Shown: one piece after another, positions 24,887 through 34,721 of the stretch | Numbering within the stretch: the stretch's first letter is position 1 | Layout: each line of letters begins with the position of its first letter | Source: Oscillospiraceae bacterium | Lineage (GTDB): Bacteria; Bacillota; Clostridia; Oscillospirales; CAG-382 | Direction: 5' to 3' | DNA length: 54,934 nucleotides | Assembly (NCBI GenBank): GCA_015064625.1 | Contig: SVRW01000017.1 | Span: 1 to 54,934, forward strand | The notes under the pieces: model-generated | The model's input: the letters and a program-made list of their open reading frames with translations, nothing else | Databases searched by the model: none | What the model was told of the DNA's origin: nothing | Program-made: the position numbers and the translations under genes

Positions 24887-26746
24887 TTGACTTTTTTGCA
24901 AAATATAAAATCTCCTGCAGACGTAAAAAAATTAAATAAAAAAGAAGCTGAAATATTAGCAGGCGAAATAAGAGAACAGCTACTTGATACCGTTTCAAAA
25001 AACGGAGGTCATCTTGCCTCCAACTTGGGAGTAGTAGAGCTTTCCATAGCATTACACAGAGTTTTTGATTCGCCTACAGATAAGATTATATGGGACGTTG
25101 GACACCAGAGCTACGTTCACAAGCTTCTCACAGGACGCTTTGAAAAGTTTTCCACGTTACGTCAGTATGAAGGACTTTCAGGATTCACCAAAAGAGAAGA
25201 AAGTATTCATGATCCCTTTGGAGCGGGACATAGCAGTACTTCCCTTTCCGCCGCCGCAGGTATTGCACAGGCAAACAAGCTGAAAGGCTCTGACGCTTAC
25301 GTCGTTGCAGTTGTTGGTGACGGAGCGTTCACAGGCGGTATGATTTACGAAGCGATGAACGATTGCGCCGATAAGGACCTTAATATTATTGCCGTTCTCA
25401 ACGATAACGAGATGAGCATCTCAAAAAACGTTGGCGGAATGAGCAACTATATGTCAAGGTTTCTGACCAGTAAAAAATATTTCAGATTCAAAAGAGCCGT
25501 TGAGCGTGGAACTAACAAAATTCCGTTAATAGGACGTTATATTGCAACGTTTTTCAGAAGATGCAAAAATATGGCAAAGCGTGCTTTGAAAATGCAAACA
25601 CTTTTTGAGGATTTAGGTTGGAATTACATAGGTGTTGCAGACGGAAACAGAATAGATTTTTTAGAAGACGTTCTCAATGAAGCAAAGCTGAGTAAACGTC
25701 CATGTATCGTACATATACATACCACAAAGGGAAAAGGATACGCCTTTGCAGAGGAAGATCCAGGATCTTATCACGGTGTAAGCTCCTTTGAGCTTGAAAC
25801 GGGAGTTGCATCAGGAAGCAAATCTTTTTCATCAGAATTCGGTAAATATCTTTGCGAAATAGCAGAAAAGAATCCAAACGTCTGTGCCATTACTGCCGCT
25901 ATGAGTTCCGGTACAGGGCTTGATTCCTTTGCAGAAAAATTCCCTCGCAGATTTTTCGACGTTGGAATTGCGGAGGAACATGCTATGACATATTCTGCCG
26001 CTCTTGCAACTGAAGGCTTCATTCCCTATTTTGCCGTGTATTCAACATTCTCTCAAAGATGCTACGATCAAATAATTCACGATGCATCCCTTCAGAATCT
26101 TCATACGGTTATATGTCTTGACAGAGCAGGATTCTCCGCAACTGACGGAGCAACCCATCACGGACTTTTTGACGTCAGCTACCTATCTAACGTACCCAAG
26201 CTTACGTTATACGCACCCGAATCCTTTGAGGATTTAAAAAACGCTCTCCTTGAATGTGAAAAAGGCGAAAACGTTTGTGCCATAAGATATCCCAAAGGCG
26301 GAGAATGCGGATTCCCCAAGGATGCGGTTCAATGTGATGGATTCAAATACAAGGATTTTGGCAAAGCAGGTACAAAAGCTCCTGACTGCGTTGTCATTAC
26401 ATACGGAAGATGCGCTTTTTTTGCATCTGAAGCTGCAAAAAAGCTTGAAGGAAAATTCATACGTGTTATTTGTGTAACTAAAATAAAGCCTTTTTCCATT
26501 GATAAAATAAAGCATCTGGTAGAAGGCACGAAACTCATTTATCTCCCCGAAGAAGGAATCAAATCGGGTGGATTCGCTATGCAGCTTACAAGTCTGATAA
26601 AAGAAAACGGACTTTTTGAAGGCTCTACAGTAAAAATAAACGCTATAGATGACAGATTCGTTCCCCACGGATCTGCGGATATACTTTACAAGCTTTGCCG
26701 TTTGGATAAAGATTCCATGGCAGAAGATATTATTTCGGGATTATAA
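24887..26746 (+). CDS. dxs: 1-deoxy-D-xylulose-5-phosphate synthase
   Basis: A 619-residue thiamine-diphosphate enzyme making DXP from pyruvate and glyceraldehyde 3-phosphate. Motifs in order: DVGHQSYVHKLLTGR, the TPP motif GDGAFTGGMIYEAMND...NDNEMSIS, the catalytic Glu region FFDVGIAEEHAMTYSAALA, and AGFSATDGATHHG. TTG 24887 is preceded by GAGGG at the right spacing, so the upstream reading frame is not used. Confidence 0.95.
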   Translation: MTFLQNIKSPADVKKLNKKEAEILAGEIREQLLDTVSKNGGHLASNLGVVELSIALHRVFDSPTDKIIWDVGHQSYVHKLLTGRFEKFSTLRQYEGLSGFTKREESIHDPFGAGHSSTSLSAAAGIAQANKLKGSDAYVVAVVGDGAFTGGMIYEAMNDCADKDLNIIAVLNDNEMSISKNVGGMSNYMSRFLTSKKYFRFKRAVERGTNKIPLIGRYIATFFRRCKNMAKRALKMQTLFEDLGWNYIGVADGNRIDFLEDVLNEAKLSKRPCIVHIHTTKGKGYAFAEEDPGSYHGVSSFELETGVASGSKSFSSEFGKYLCEIAEKNPNVCAITAAMSSGTGLDSFAEKFPRRFFDVGIAEEHAMTYSAALATEGFIPYFAVYSTFSQRCYDQIIHDASLQNLHTVICLDRAGFSATDGATHHGLFDVSYLSNVPKLTLYAPESFEDLKNALLECEKGENVCAIRYPKGGECGFPKDAVQCDGFKYKDFGKAGTKAPDCVVITYGRCAFFASEAAKKLEGKFIRVICVTKIKPFSIDKIKHLVEGTKLIYLPEEGIKSGGFAMQLTSLIKENGLFEGSTVKINAIDDRFVPHGSADILYKLCRLDKDSMAEDIISGL

Positions 26747-26754
26747 GCTTTATT

Positions 26755-27510
26755 ATGACAAGACTTGATTTATTATGCGTATCCCTTGGCTTTGCCGAAA
26801 GCAGAACAAAAAGCAAAAATCTTATCTTGGAGGGCAAGGTTTCCGTTAACGGAAAGACAGTAAAAAAACCTTCTGAGCTTGTAGATGAAAATGCAGAAAT
26901 TTCACTTGATAAATCCGAATTTGAATATGTTTCCAGAGGAGCTTTGAAGCTTATAGGAGCGTTGGATAACTTCAACATAGACGTATGCGGGATGGTTGCC
27001 GCAGATATCGGGGCTTCCACAGGCGGTTTTACGCAGGTATTGATAAGTCGAGGAGCAAAAAAGGTTTTTGCCGTTGACGTTGGAACAAATCAGCTTCATC
27101 CAAGCGTAAAATCCAACGAAAAAGTTGTTTCAATGGAAAAAACAAATGCAAGGGAGCTTACAAAGGACTCATTTCCACAGATAATCGATATTGTGGTTAT
27201 GGACGTATCATTTATTTCGCAGACCCTTATATATCCTGCCGTTTCAGAATTTTTGAAAAAGGGCGGTATATTCGTTTCTCTGGTAAAACCTCAATTTGAG
27301 GTTGGCAGAGAAAATATTGGAAAAGGCGGAATAGTCAAAAACGAAAAGCTTTACGAAAAAGTAAAGGATAAAATAGAAAAGGAATCGAAAAAATTCGGTC
27401 TCGTCCTTTCGGGATATACAAATTCTCCTATTGAAGGCGGAGACGGTAACAAAGAATTTTTAGCTTACTTTATAAATGAAGGAGGAGCACGTTTTGAGCA
27501 CTCCAATTAA
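26755..27510 (+). CDS. tlyA: TlyA-family rRNA 2'-O-methyltransferase
   Basis: A 251-residue protein with an N-terminal S4 domain (RLDLLCVSLGFAESRTKSKNL) and a Rossmann methyltransferase (ADIGASTGGFTQVL, VVMDVSFISQTL, LVKPQFEVGRE). TlyA methylates rRNA cytidines; Firmicute YqxC homologues are less well defined and were once called hemolysins. It lies 8 nt after dxs and overlaps nadK. Confidence 0.92.
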   Translation: MTRLDLLCVSLGFAESRTKSKNLILEGKVSVNGKTVKKPSELVDENAEISLDKSEFEYVSRGALKLIGALDNFNIDVCGMVAADIGASTGGFTQVLISRGAKKVFAVDVGTNQLHPSVKSNEKVVSMEKTNARELTKDSFPQIIDIVVMDVSFISQTLIYPAVSEFLKKGGIFVSLVKPQFEVGRENIGKGGIVKNEKLYEKVKDKIEKESKKFGLVLSGYTNSPIEGGDGNKEFLAYFINEGGARFEHSN

Positions 27511-28336
27511 AACCGTATCTTTATTACCTAACAGAAGCAAAGAGGCTTCTATAAAAAAGGCATTGGAAATTGCAGATATATTAAATCAAAAGGGCGTAAC
27601 TGTCAAAGCTCCTGAATGGCTAAGCTGCAAAAAACAATCGGGTAATGTTTACAAGGAAACAGATGCTATTATAGTTTTCGGTGGAGATGGAACTGTGCTA
27701 AACACAGCACTTCCTGCTGCCTGTTTCAACGTTCCCATACTTAGCATTAACACAGGAAAAATAGGATATCTGACCGCACTGGAAGAAAACGAATTTTTCG
27801 ATATCGACAGTTTTTTAGCTGGAAATTTTGATATTGAACGCAGAATGATGATTGATTGCGAAATAATAAGAAATGGTATTTCTGTTTTTGGTGGTACGGC
27901 TCTCAATGAAGTTGTGGTTTCCAAAGGAAGTCTTTCCAGAATGATGTATTTCAGATTATATTGCGGAACGAAGGATTATATGGAATACAGAGCGGACGCC
28001 ATAATAGTTTCCACTCCTACAGGGTCTACAGCCTATTCAATGTCCGCAGGCGGTGCGGTAATCGACCCTTCCCTTGATTGTATTCAGGTAACGCCTATCT
28101 GTCCATATACGCTTTCAGGGGCAAGACATATGATTTTCTCGCCAAACTCGCAGATAAGAATAAACGTTACAGAGACAAATAACAGCGAAGCATGGCTTAC
28201 AGAAGATGGGAGATATTCCTACCAGCTTGAAAGCGGCGACGATATTATTCTGAAACGGTCACAAAAGGAAGTAAGTCTTATAAAGCTTAACACAAAGAGC
28301 TTCTGCGACATACTCGTTACAAAGCTTAACGGATAA
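27494..28336 (+). CDS. nadK: NAD kinase
   Basis: A 280-residue kinase making NADP from NAD. Diagnostic motifs are VFGGDGTVLNTA, NTGKIGYLTALEE, ALNEVVVSKGS and DAIIVSTPTGSTAYSMSAGG. TTG 27494 follows GGAGGAGCACGTT and overlaps the end of tlyA by 17 bp. Confidence 0.95.
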   Translation: MSTPIKTVSLLPNRSKEASIKKALEIADILNQKGVTVKAPEWLSCKKQSGNVYKETDAIIVFGGDGTVLNTALPAACFNVPILSINTGKIGYLTALEENEFFDIDSFLAGNFDIERRMMIDCEIIRNGISVFGGTALNEVVVSKGSLSRMMYFRLYCGTKDYMEYRADAIIVSTPTGSTAYSMSAGGAVIDPSLDCIQVTPICPYTLSGARHMIFSPNSQIRINVTETNNSEAWLTEDGRYSYQLESGDDIILKRSQKEVSLIKLNTKSFCDILVTKLNG

Positions 28337-28353
28337 AAAAGGGAGTATATCTA

Positions 28354-28821
28354 ATGTTGAAAAGAAATAAAGCCACAAGACAAAAGCTTATAAAAGATAT
28401 AATAAAGAAAAACTCTGTAAAAACTCAGGATATGCTTCTTGAGCTTCTTTGCAAAGCGGGAATCAATGCAACACAAGCAACCCTTTCAAGAGACATAAAG
28501 GAGCTTCAGATAGTTAAAATTTCCGACCAGCAAGGCGGAACGAAATACGCCTGTTCAACAAATCTTGAGGGCGATGCTTCATCGTACAGATTCAAAAACG
28601 TTCTTATGGAAGCGGTTCGTTCTATTACGCCTGCTGAAAACATAGTCGTTATAAAAAGCTATCCTGGTATGGGAAGCGCAGTCGGTGCTTCTATAGATAT
28701 GCTTCACGATGAACAGATCGTTGGTTCTCTTGCAGGTGATGACACAGTGTTTATCGTTGTTAAAACGAAAGAAGAAGCTAAAATATTTGCAGAAGAATTA
28801 CAAAGCATTATAGAACAGTAG
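28354..28821 (+). CDS. argR: Arginine repressor
   Basis: A 155-residue regulator. The N-terminal winged helix (VKTQDMLLELLCKAGINATQATLSRDIKELQIVKI) binds ARG boxes; the C-terminal arginine-binding and hexamerisation domain contains GAS and GDDTVFIVV (LAGDDTVFI). A consensus ARG box overlaps the arg operon promoter 3 kb downstream, giving a clear local target. argR next to recN is conserved in Firmicutes. Confidence 0.95.
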   Translation: MLKRNKATRQKLIKDIIKKNSVKTQDMLLELLCKAGINATQATLSRDIKELQIVKISDQQGGTKYACSTNLEGDASSYRFKNVLMEAVRSITPAENIVVIKSYPGMGSAVGASIDMLHDEQIVGSLAGDDTVFIVVKTKEEAKIFAEELQSIIEQ

Positions 28822-28848
28822 CATTAAAATTTTCGAGGGGGTATTGCC

Positions 28849-30510
28849 GTGCTTTTTTCACTTCATATTGAAAATCTTGCCCTTATAAAGAATACTACCC
28901 TTGAGTTTAACGAAGGGTTCAACGTACTTACGGGAGAAACGGGAGCAGGTAAAAGCCTTATTATGAAGGCTCTCAAGCTTCTTATCGGTTCAAAGGCATC
29001 AAAGGATGATATACGCTTTGGAGAAGAATTTGCATTGTCCGAAGGGTGTTTTTCCGTTACTGATTCGTATACGTCAGAAAAGCTTTCCCAGCTTGACGTA
29101 TCTCCTGATGAAGAAGGTAACGTTTTCCTTTCAAGAAAAATCACTTCAGACGGAAAAAGCACTTGCAAAATAAACGAACGCCCCGTCCCGCTTCTGAAGC
29201 TGAAAAACGTTTCAGCTTTGCTCATGGACATTCACGGTCAAAACGACACAAGAATCATTGATGAAAGCACACAGCTTGAAATATTGGACGGATTCGGAAA
29301 AACCGAGAAGGATAAATATCTTGAGCATTATAAAAACTTTTCAGAATCAAAAAAGAAGCTTGAAGAAGCTCTGAAAAACGAGGAAAACAAAGACCTTCGT
29401 CTTGATATGATAAAATATCAGCTTTCCGATCTTACGAAACATTCATTCAAGCCCGGAGATGAAGAAAAGCTTACAGAAAGAGGAAAGATTCTCAAAAATT
29501 CAGAAAAGATAAATCACGCTGTTTGCGAAGTCCGTGAAACGTTGAGCGAAGGAAACAAAAACGCTTCGGATTTGGTTTACGATGCATTATCGGCTTTGAG
29601 AAGCGTCAGCGGAATAATTGAAGAAGCAGACGAGCTTATAGAAAGGCTTGAAAGCGTTAAATGTGAAATAGATGATATTGCCGAATCCGTGGAAGCATAC
29701 GGAGAGAATGCGGAAGCGAGCGAATATGAGCTTGACAGAATAGAAAGCAAGCTTCATGCTATTTCCTCATTAAAACGTAAATACGGCAGAGACTTCGACG
29801 GACTTTTAGAGCTTATAGAAGAATTGAAGGAAGAACAAGAAGTATTAAAGGATTCGGAAAATCATATAAGCAGACTAAAAGCAAATTGCAGAGGATATCA
29901 AAAGCTTGCTCAGATGGAAGCAGAAAAGCTTACCGAATTGAGAAGAAGCACTTCTGCCGCTTTGGAAGAATCCATCAAAAAGCATCTTGAAGGCTTGGGA
30001 ATGCCTGCTTTCCGATTCAAAATTGACATTACAAAAAAAGAGCTTTCTGCAGACGGAAGCGATAAAATAGATTTTTTAGTATCTGCCAATGCAGGAGAAG
30101 AATTCAAATCCCTTGAAAAAACAGCTTCTGGTGGAGAATTATCAAGATTTATGCTTGCTTTAAAAAGCGCATTTTCTGAAACGGATGGTGTTTCATCCAT
30201 GGTGTTTGACGAAATTGATACGGGAATTTCGGGTCAGACAAGCGAGAAGCTGGGAATTAAGCTGAAACACCTTTCAAAGAATCACAAGCAGGTTATATGC
30301 GTTACTCATTCAGCGCAGGTAGCTGCTTTGGCAGATAAGCATTTTCTCATAAGTAAAGAAGAAAAAGAAGGAAGGACAACCTCCAACGCATGCCCTCTCA
30401 CAAACGATGGCAGAGTTGATGAAATTTCAAGAATAATGGGCGGTATACAGATAACGGAAAGCGTATATTCTGCCGCAAAGGAAATGCTTGAAAAAGCAAG
30501 GCTTGTATGA
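28849..30510 (+). CDS. recN: DNA repair protein RecN
   Basis: A 553-residue SMC-like ATPase in double-strand-break repair. Walker A is GETGAGKS near residue 35, a long coiled coil fills the middle, and the signature TASGGELSRFMLAL and Walker B MVFDEIDTGISG lie near the C-terminus. The start is GTG 28849, after GAGGGGG. It overlaps the next gene (TGATGA). Confidence 0.95.
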   Translation: MLFSLHIENLALIKNTTLEFNEGFNVLTGETGAGKSLIMKALKLLIGSKASKDDIRFGEEFALSEGCFSVTDSYTSEKLSQLDVSPDEEGNVFLSRKITSDGKSTCKINERPVPLLKLKNVSALLMDIHGQNDTRIIDESTQLEILDGFGKTEKDKYLEHYKNFSESKKKLEEALKNEENKDLRLDMIKYQLSDLTKHSFKPGDEEKLTERGKILKNSEKINHAVCEVRETLSEGNKNASDLVYDALSALRSVSGIIEEADELIERLESVKCEIDDIAESVEAYGENAEASEYELDRIESKLHAISSLKRKYGRDFDGLLELIEELKEEQEVLKDSENHISRLKANCRGYQKLAQMEAEKLTELRRSTSAALEESIKKHLEGLGMPAFRFKIDITKKELSADGSDKIDFLVSANAGEEFKSLEKTASGGELSRFMLALKSAFSETDGVSSMVFDEIDTGISGQTSEKLGIKLKHLSKNHKQVICVTHSAQVAALADKHFLISKEEKEGRTTSNACPLTNDGRVDEISRIMGGIQITESVYSAAKEMLEKARLV

Positions 30511-31004
30511 TGAAAAAATTCAAATCCTTATCAACTTCGAGGAAAATTTCCTTTATTGTTTTTTCCCTTCTGACTCTGTTCATTCTGTGGTTTATTTTTT
30601 CACATTCAGCAAAACCTGCAGCCGAGTCCTCCGCAGACAGTGAAGGTTTAAGCCATATGGTAGCTGAGTTGATAAATAAGCTTTTTAACTCATCGCTCAC
30701 ATCAGATGATACAGTATGGTGGGTTCGAACCTTTGCCCATTTTGCAGAATTTACCGCTCTTACTTTCTGCGTTTCCGCATCAATAGAAAGCATAGCAGAA
30801 AATAATAAAGCGAATTTTATAATATCATTTCCCTTTGGCGTAATAACTGCTTTTTGCGATGAAACTATACAGACGTTTTTCGAAGGGAGAGCTTTTCAGA
30901 TTTCAGATATATTTATTGATTCTCTGGGAAGTATTTCGGGAATAATATTTTTCGCATTGGTTTTGAAAATTATTTTATGTTTTAAAAAAGAGCGAAACGG
31001 ATAA
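30507..31004 (+). CDS. VanZ-family membrane protein
   Basis: A 165-residue membrane protein with a first helix at about 15-33 (FIVFSLLTLFILWFIFSHS), a VanZ-like loop, and three further hydrophobic segments. Motifs typical of the family are VRTFAHFAEFTAL and FCDETIQTFFEGRAFQISDIFIDSLGS. VanZ confers low teicoplanin resistance in vancomycin operons, but most chromosomal homologues are uncharacterised. It overlaps recN by 4 nt and precedes a SanA-like gene. Confidence 0.88.
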   Translation: MMKKFKSLSTSRKISFIVFSLLTLFILWFIFSHSAKPAAESSADSEGLSHMVAELINKLFNSSLTSDDTVWWVRTFAHFAEFTALTFCVSASIESIAENNKANFIISFPFGVITAFCDETIQTFFEGRAFQISDIFIDSLGSISGIIFFALVLKIILCFKKERNG

Positions 31005-31008
31005 AAAT

Positions 31009-31572
31009 GTGATAATTCTGAATATTTATGTAATTTTGAATACAAAAAAATATATTTACGAAAAAGATTCCATTCCAGAGGTAAAAAAAGATTATGCCAT
31101 AGTTCCGGGAGCAGGACTCACAAAAGAAGGTAAACCCTCCTGCGTTTTATCAGACAGACTTGACGGAGCAATTATACTTTTTGAAAAAGGATTGGTTGAT
31201 AAAATTTTAGTGAGTGGTGACCATCGTGGAGAATCATACAGCGAAACGGAAGCTATGCTTCAATATCTTGTTTCAAAGAACGTTCCCGAAGATAAAATTT
31301 TGAGGGATAACGAAGGATTTTCCACTTTTGAAACGGTTTTAAACATCATAAAATACCATGGTGTCAGAAGTGCTTATTTTCTTTCTCAAGGCTTTCATTT
31401 GCCAAGACTTATATATACAGCAAGAAAGATGAAGATGGAAGCTTTTGGACTTGTATGTGATTTTCATAAATATTCAAAAAAGAAACATAGATTATGGAAG
31501 CTGAGAGAAATTCCATCTCGCTTCAAAGACTTCTTTTTAGCAATATATTATATTTGCACCAAAAAGATATAG
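31009..31572 (+). CDS. SanA/YdcF-like DUF218 protein
   Basis: A 187-residue protein of the DUF218 family, which includes SanA, linked to envelope barrier function. The core has AIVPGAGLTKEGKPSCVLSDRLD, KILVSGDHRGESYSETEAM and STFETVLNII. The N-terminal hydrophobic segment is short (IILNIYVIL), shorter than the usual membrane anchor. The start is GTG, 4 nt after vanZ. Its substrate is unknown. Confidence 0.85.
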   Translation: MIILNIYVILNTKKYIYEKDSIPEVKKDYAIVPGAGLTKEGKPSCVLSDRLDGAIILFEKGLVDKILVSGDHRGESYSETEAMLQYLVSKNVPEDKILRDNEGFSTFETVLNIIKYHGVRSAYFLSQGFHLPRLIYTARKMKMEAFGLVCDFHKYSKKKHRLWKLREIPSRFKDFFLAIYYICTKKI

Positions 31573-31594
31573 TGGTTTTGTGCAAAAATGCATA

Positions 31595-31629
31595 TTGACT
31601 TTATGCATAATAAGTTGTATAATTATTCA
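31595..31629 (+). promoter_or_regulatory. arg operon promoter with overlapping ARG box
   Basis: TTGACT (31595-31600), 17-bp spacer, TATAAT (31618-31623). The palindrome TGTATAATTATTCA (31616-31629) fits the ArgR half-site pattern TGNAT-N4-ATNCA and contains the whole -10, so bound ArgR would block polymerase. A second palindrome TTATGCATAA (31601-31610) lies in the spacer and could help binding. Confidence 0.85.
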
Positions 31630-31665
31630 GTAATTCGAAAGTATTAAACATAGACGGAGATTAAA

Positions 31666-32604
31666 ATGACAAAAGTATTCATTGACGGTAAAGAAGGAAC
31701 GACAGGGTTGAGAATATTCGACAGACTCTCTTCAAGAGATGATGTGTCACTCATAACCCTCCCCGATGATTTAAGAAAAGATATAAATGCACGCAAAGAA
31801 GCAATAAATTCTTCCGATATAGTTTTTCTTTGCCTTCCCGATGCTGCCGCAGTCGAAGCGGTGAGCCTCGTTGAAAATGAAAACGTCAGAATTATAGATG
31901 CATCCACAGCTCACAGAACATCAGAAGGCTGGGCATACGGACTTCCCGAATTATCCGCAGAGCATAAGGAATCAATCAGAAACGGAAAAAGAATCGCAAA
32001 CCCAGGATGTCACGCAAGCGGATTTATCGCATTGGTTTATCCCCTTGTTAAAAATGGAATTCTTCCCAAAGATGCTTTGCTTTGCTGTCATTCCCTTACA
32101 GGTTATAGCGGTGGTGGAAAAAAGATGATTGCGGAATACGAGAGCGAAGACAGAAACGTTTTGCTTTCAACTCCCCGTCAATACGGACTTTCCCAAACGC
32201 ATAAGCATCTGAAGGAAATGAAGCATATCTCAATGCTTGACACCGCTCCCATGTTTTCACCCATAGTTGACGACTTTTACAGTGGTATGGAAATGACGGT
32301 TCAGCTTTTTGCGTCCCAGCTTAACAAGGGCTTCGGAATAGAAGATGTAAAGAAGGTTTATAAAGAGCTTTACACTTCCCCTGCGGTCAGATACGTGGAC
32401 TTCGATGGAAAAGCTATGCTTGCGGCAGGTGAATTATCTGGAATGGATAATATGATTGTTTCAGTTTTTGGAAATGAGGAGAGAATACTTCTTACTTCCG
32501 TTTATGATAACTTAGGAAAAGGCGCATCAGGTGCCGCTGTTCAATGCATGAACATAATGACAGGTGCAGACGAATACAAAGGTCTTTTCTTTAACCAAAT
32601 ATAA
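31666..32604 (+). CDS. argC: N-acetyl-gamma-glutamyl-phosphate reductase
   Basis: A 312-residue enzyme catalysing the third step of arginine synthesis. The catalytic Cys is in NPGCHASGFIAL. It is the short form (family type 2), beginning TKVFIDGKEGTTGLRIFDRL. It is first in argC-argJ-argB-argD-argF; CGGAGA precedes the start. Confidence 0.95.
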   Translation: MTKVFIDGKEGTTGLRIFDRLSSRDDVSLITLPDDLRKDINARKEAINSSDIVFLCLPDAAAVEAVSLVENENVRIIDASTAHRTSEGWAYGLPELSAEHKESIRNGKRIANPGCHASGFIALVYPLVKNGILPKDALLCCHSLTGYSGGGKKMIAEYESEDRNVLLSTPRQYGLSQTHKHLKEMKHISMLDTAPMFSPIVDDFYSGMEMTVQLFASQLNKGFGIEDVKKVYKELYTSPAVRYVDFDGKAMLAAGELSGMDNMIVSVFGNEERILLTSVYDNLGKGASGAAVQCMNIMTGADEYKGLFFNQI

Positions 32605-32620
32605 AACAGGAGAAATAATA

Positions 32621-33835
32621 ATGAATTACATACAAGGCGGTGTTACCGCACCAAAAGGGTTTAAAGCAAGCGGAGTTCATTGCGGAATCCGCAAAAATAA
32701 AACGAAGAAGGATTTAGCCCTTATAGTCAGTGAAGTAAAAGGAACTGCAGCGGCAGTTTATACGCAGAATTTGGTTAAAGGCGCACCTTTGACAGTTACT
32801 AAAAATAATATAGAAGACGGATTCGCTCAGGCTGTTATTTGCAACAGCGGAAACGCCAATACCTGCAACGCAAACGGAATCGAAATTGCAGAGGGAATGT
32901 GTGCTTTGGTTGAAAAACATACGAAAATCTCTGCCAAAGACGTTATAGTTGCTTCCACAGGTGTTATCGGTCAGCCGCTGGATCTCTCCCCTATTGCAAA
33001 CGGAATGAATGAACTTGTTTCAAATCTTAAGGAAGATGGAAGTGTAGATGCGGCAACAGCTATTATGACAACGGATACGGTTATGAAAGAATGTGCCGTT
33101 TCTTTCACCATCGACGGAAAAGAATGCCGTATGGGCGGTATTGCCAAGGGTTCGGGAATGATTCATCCCAATATGGCTACAATGCTCGTTTTTGTTACTA
33201 CTGACGTTTCCATTTCCGCAGAGCTTCTTAAAAAAGCATTGTCTGACGACGTTAAGGATTCATTCAACATGATCAGCGTTGACGGAGACACCTCAACAAA
33301 TGATATGGTTTCCGTAATTGCAAACGGAATGGCAGGTAACAAGGAAATTACGAAAGAAAACGAAGATTTTGAAATTTTCAAAAACGCTCTTTCTGAAATC
33401 ACCTGCAAGCTTTGCCGAATGATAGCAAAGGACGGTGAAGGAGCAACGAAGCTTCTTGAATGCAACGTCAAAGGAGCAAAGGATATCCATACTGCCAAAA
33501 CGGTTGCAAAATCCGTTATTTGTTCTTCATTGTTCAAAGCCGCCATGTTCGGTGCTGATGCAAACTGGGGACGTGTGCTTTGTGCTATCGGTTACAGCGG
33601 AGCAGACGTTGACGTTATGAAGGTTGACGTTTCTTTTGAATCGAAGTCAGGCTCTGTTGACGTTTGCAAAAACGGTGCTGGAATTGACTTTTCCGAAGAA
33701 ATTGCTAAAAAAGTTCTCACAGAGGATGAGATAAAAATAAACATCTCCCTTGGCGAAGGCGAAGGCTTTGCTACTGCATGGGGTTGTGACCTTACTTATG
33801 ATTACGTTAAAATAAACGGTGATTACAGAACCTAA
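32621..33835 (+). CDS. argJ: Bifunctional ornithine acetyltransferase / N-acetylglutamate synthase
   Basis: A 404-residue self-cleaving enzyme. Cleavage occurs before the conserved Thr in KGSGMIHPNMATML, giving alpha and beta chains. FGADANWGRVLCAIGYSG and the C-terminal end DLTYDYVKINGDYRT are typical. With ArgJ, acetyl groups are recycled. Whether it can also use acetyl-CoA cannot be told from sequence. ATG 32621 follows AGGAGA. Confidence 0.95.
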   Translation: MNYIQGGVTAPKGFKASGVHCGIRKNKTKKDLALIVSEVKGTAAAVYTQNLVKGAPLTVTKNNIEDGFAQAVICNSGNANTCNANGIEIAEGMCALVEKHTKISAKDVIVASTGVIGQPLDLSPIANGMNELVSNLKEDGSVDAATAIMTTDTVMKECAVSFTIDGKECRMGGIAKGSGMIHPNMATMLVFVTTDVSISAELLKKALSDDVKDSFNMISVDGDTSTNDMVSVIANGMAGNKEITKENEDFEIFKNALSEITCKLCRMIAKDGEGATKLLECNVKGAKDIHTAKTVAKSVICSSLFKAAMFGADANWGRVLCAIGYSGADVDVMKVDVSFESKSGSVDVCKNGAGIDFSEEIAKKVLTEDEIKINISLGEGEGFATAWGCDLTYDYVKINGDYRT

Positions 33836-33853
33836 AAAGGAAGTACAGAAAAA

Positions 33854-34705
33854 ATGGAATTTACAAACGGACAAAGAGCTGAAATATTGGTTGAGGCTCT
33901 CCCCCACATACAAAAATACAGAAACAAAACAATAGTTGTTAAATATGGCGGAAACGCTATGATAAACGAGGAGCTGAAGCTCTCCGTTATGAAGGATCTC
34001 GTCCTTTTATCACTTATCGGAATAAAAATCGTTCTTGTTCACGGTGGCGGTCCTGAAATAAACGATATGCTTAAAAAAATAGGAAAGCAAAGCGTATTCG
34101 TTGACGGACTCAGAGTTACAGACAAGGAAACTGCAGAAACAGTTCAGATGGTTCTTGCAGGTAAAGTCAATAAAAATCTCGTAGGACTTCTTCAGAATGC
34201 AGGTGGAAAAGCAATTGGTCTTTGTGGAATTGACGGCAAAATGTTTGAAGTTGAACCTCTCGACGAAAGACTTGGCTTTGTAGGAAAAATAACCGACGTT
34301 GACACTTCCGTTATCGATGCCGCTCTCGACGCAGGATATATTCCTGTTATTTCCACTGTTGGTTCTGACAGTGAAGGAAACGTTTACAACATAAACGCTG
34401 ATACTGCAGCCGCTAAAATTGCAGGTGCGTTAAAGGCAGAAAGCTTTTTCTCCATGACGGATACTCACGGTATTTTGGAAGACGTGAACGACCCTTCAAC
34501 TCTTATTTCGAAAATAAACGTCAGCGATGCTCCCGCACTCATCAAAAAAGGTATTATTTCTGGTGGAATGCTTCCTAAGATAGATTGTTGTACAGAAGCT
34601 ATAAGAAGAGGCGTTTCAAAGGTATTCATCATTGACGGACGTGTTCCACATTCTCTCATTATTGAAATACTCACAGACGAAGGTCTTGGAACAATGTTCG
34701 TTTGA
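33854..34705 (+). CDS. argB: Acetylglutamate kinase
   Basis: A 283-residue amino-acid kinase, second step of arginine synthesis. VVKYGGNAM, VLVHGGGPEIN, the substrate loop VDGLRVT and DGRVPHSLIIEI are present. Some homologues are inhibited by arginine; the N-terminal helix KAEILVEALPHIQKYRNK is present, which fits the arginine-sensitive type. Confidence 0.95.
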   Translation: MEFTNGQRAEILVEALPHIQKYRNKTIVVKYGGNAMINEELKLSVMKDLVLLSLIGIKIVLVHGGGPEINDMLKKIGKQSVFVDGLRVTDKETAETVQMVLAGKVNKNLVGLLQNAGGKAIGLCGIDGKMFEVEPLDERLGFVGKITDVDTSVIDAALDAGYIPVISTVGSDSEGNVYNINADTAAAKIAGALKAESFFSMTDTHGILEDVNDPSTLISKINVSDAPALIKKGIISGGMLPKIDCCTEAIRRGVSKVFIIDGRVPHSLIIEILTDEGLGTMFV

Positions 34706-34721
34706 TTGGGAGGCATAATTT

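Noticed and set aside
22447..24887. OLE RNA expected in the xseB-ispA-dxs neighbourhood
   Set aside because: OLE is often found in this gene group, but the gaps here are under 40 nt, so there is no room for it.
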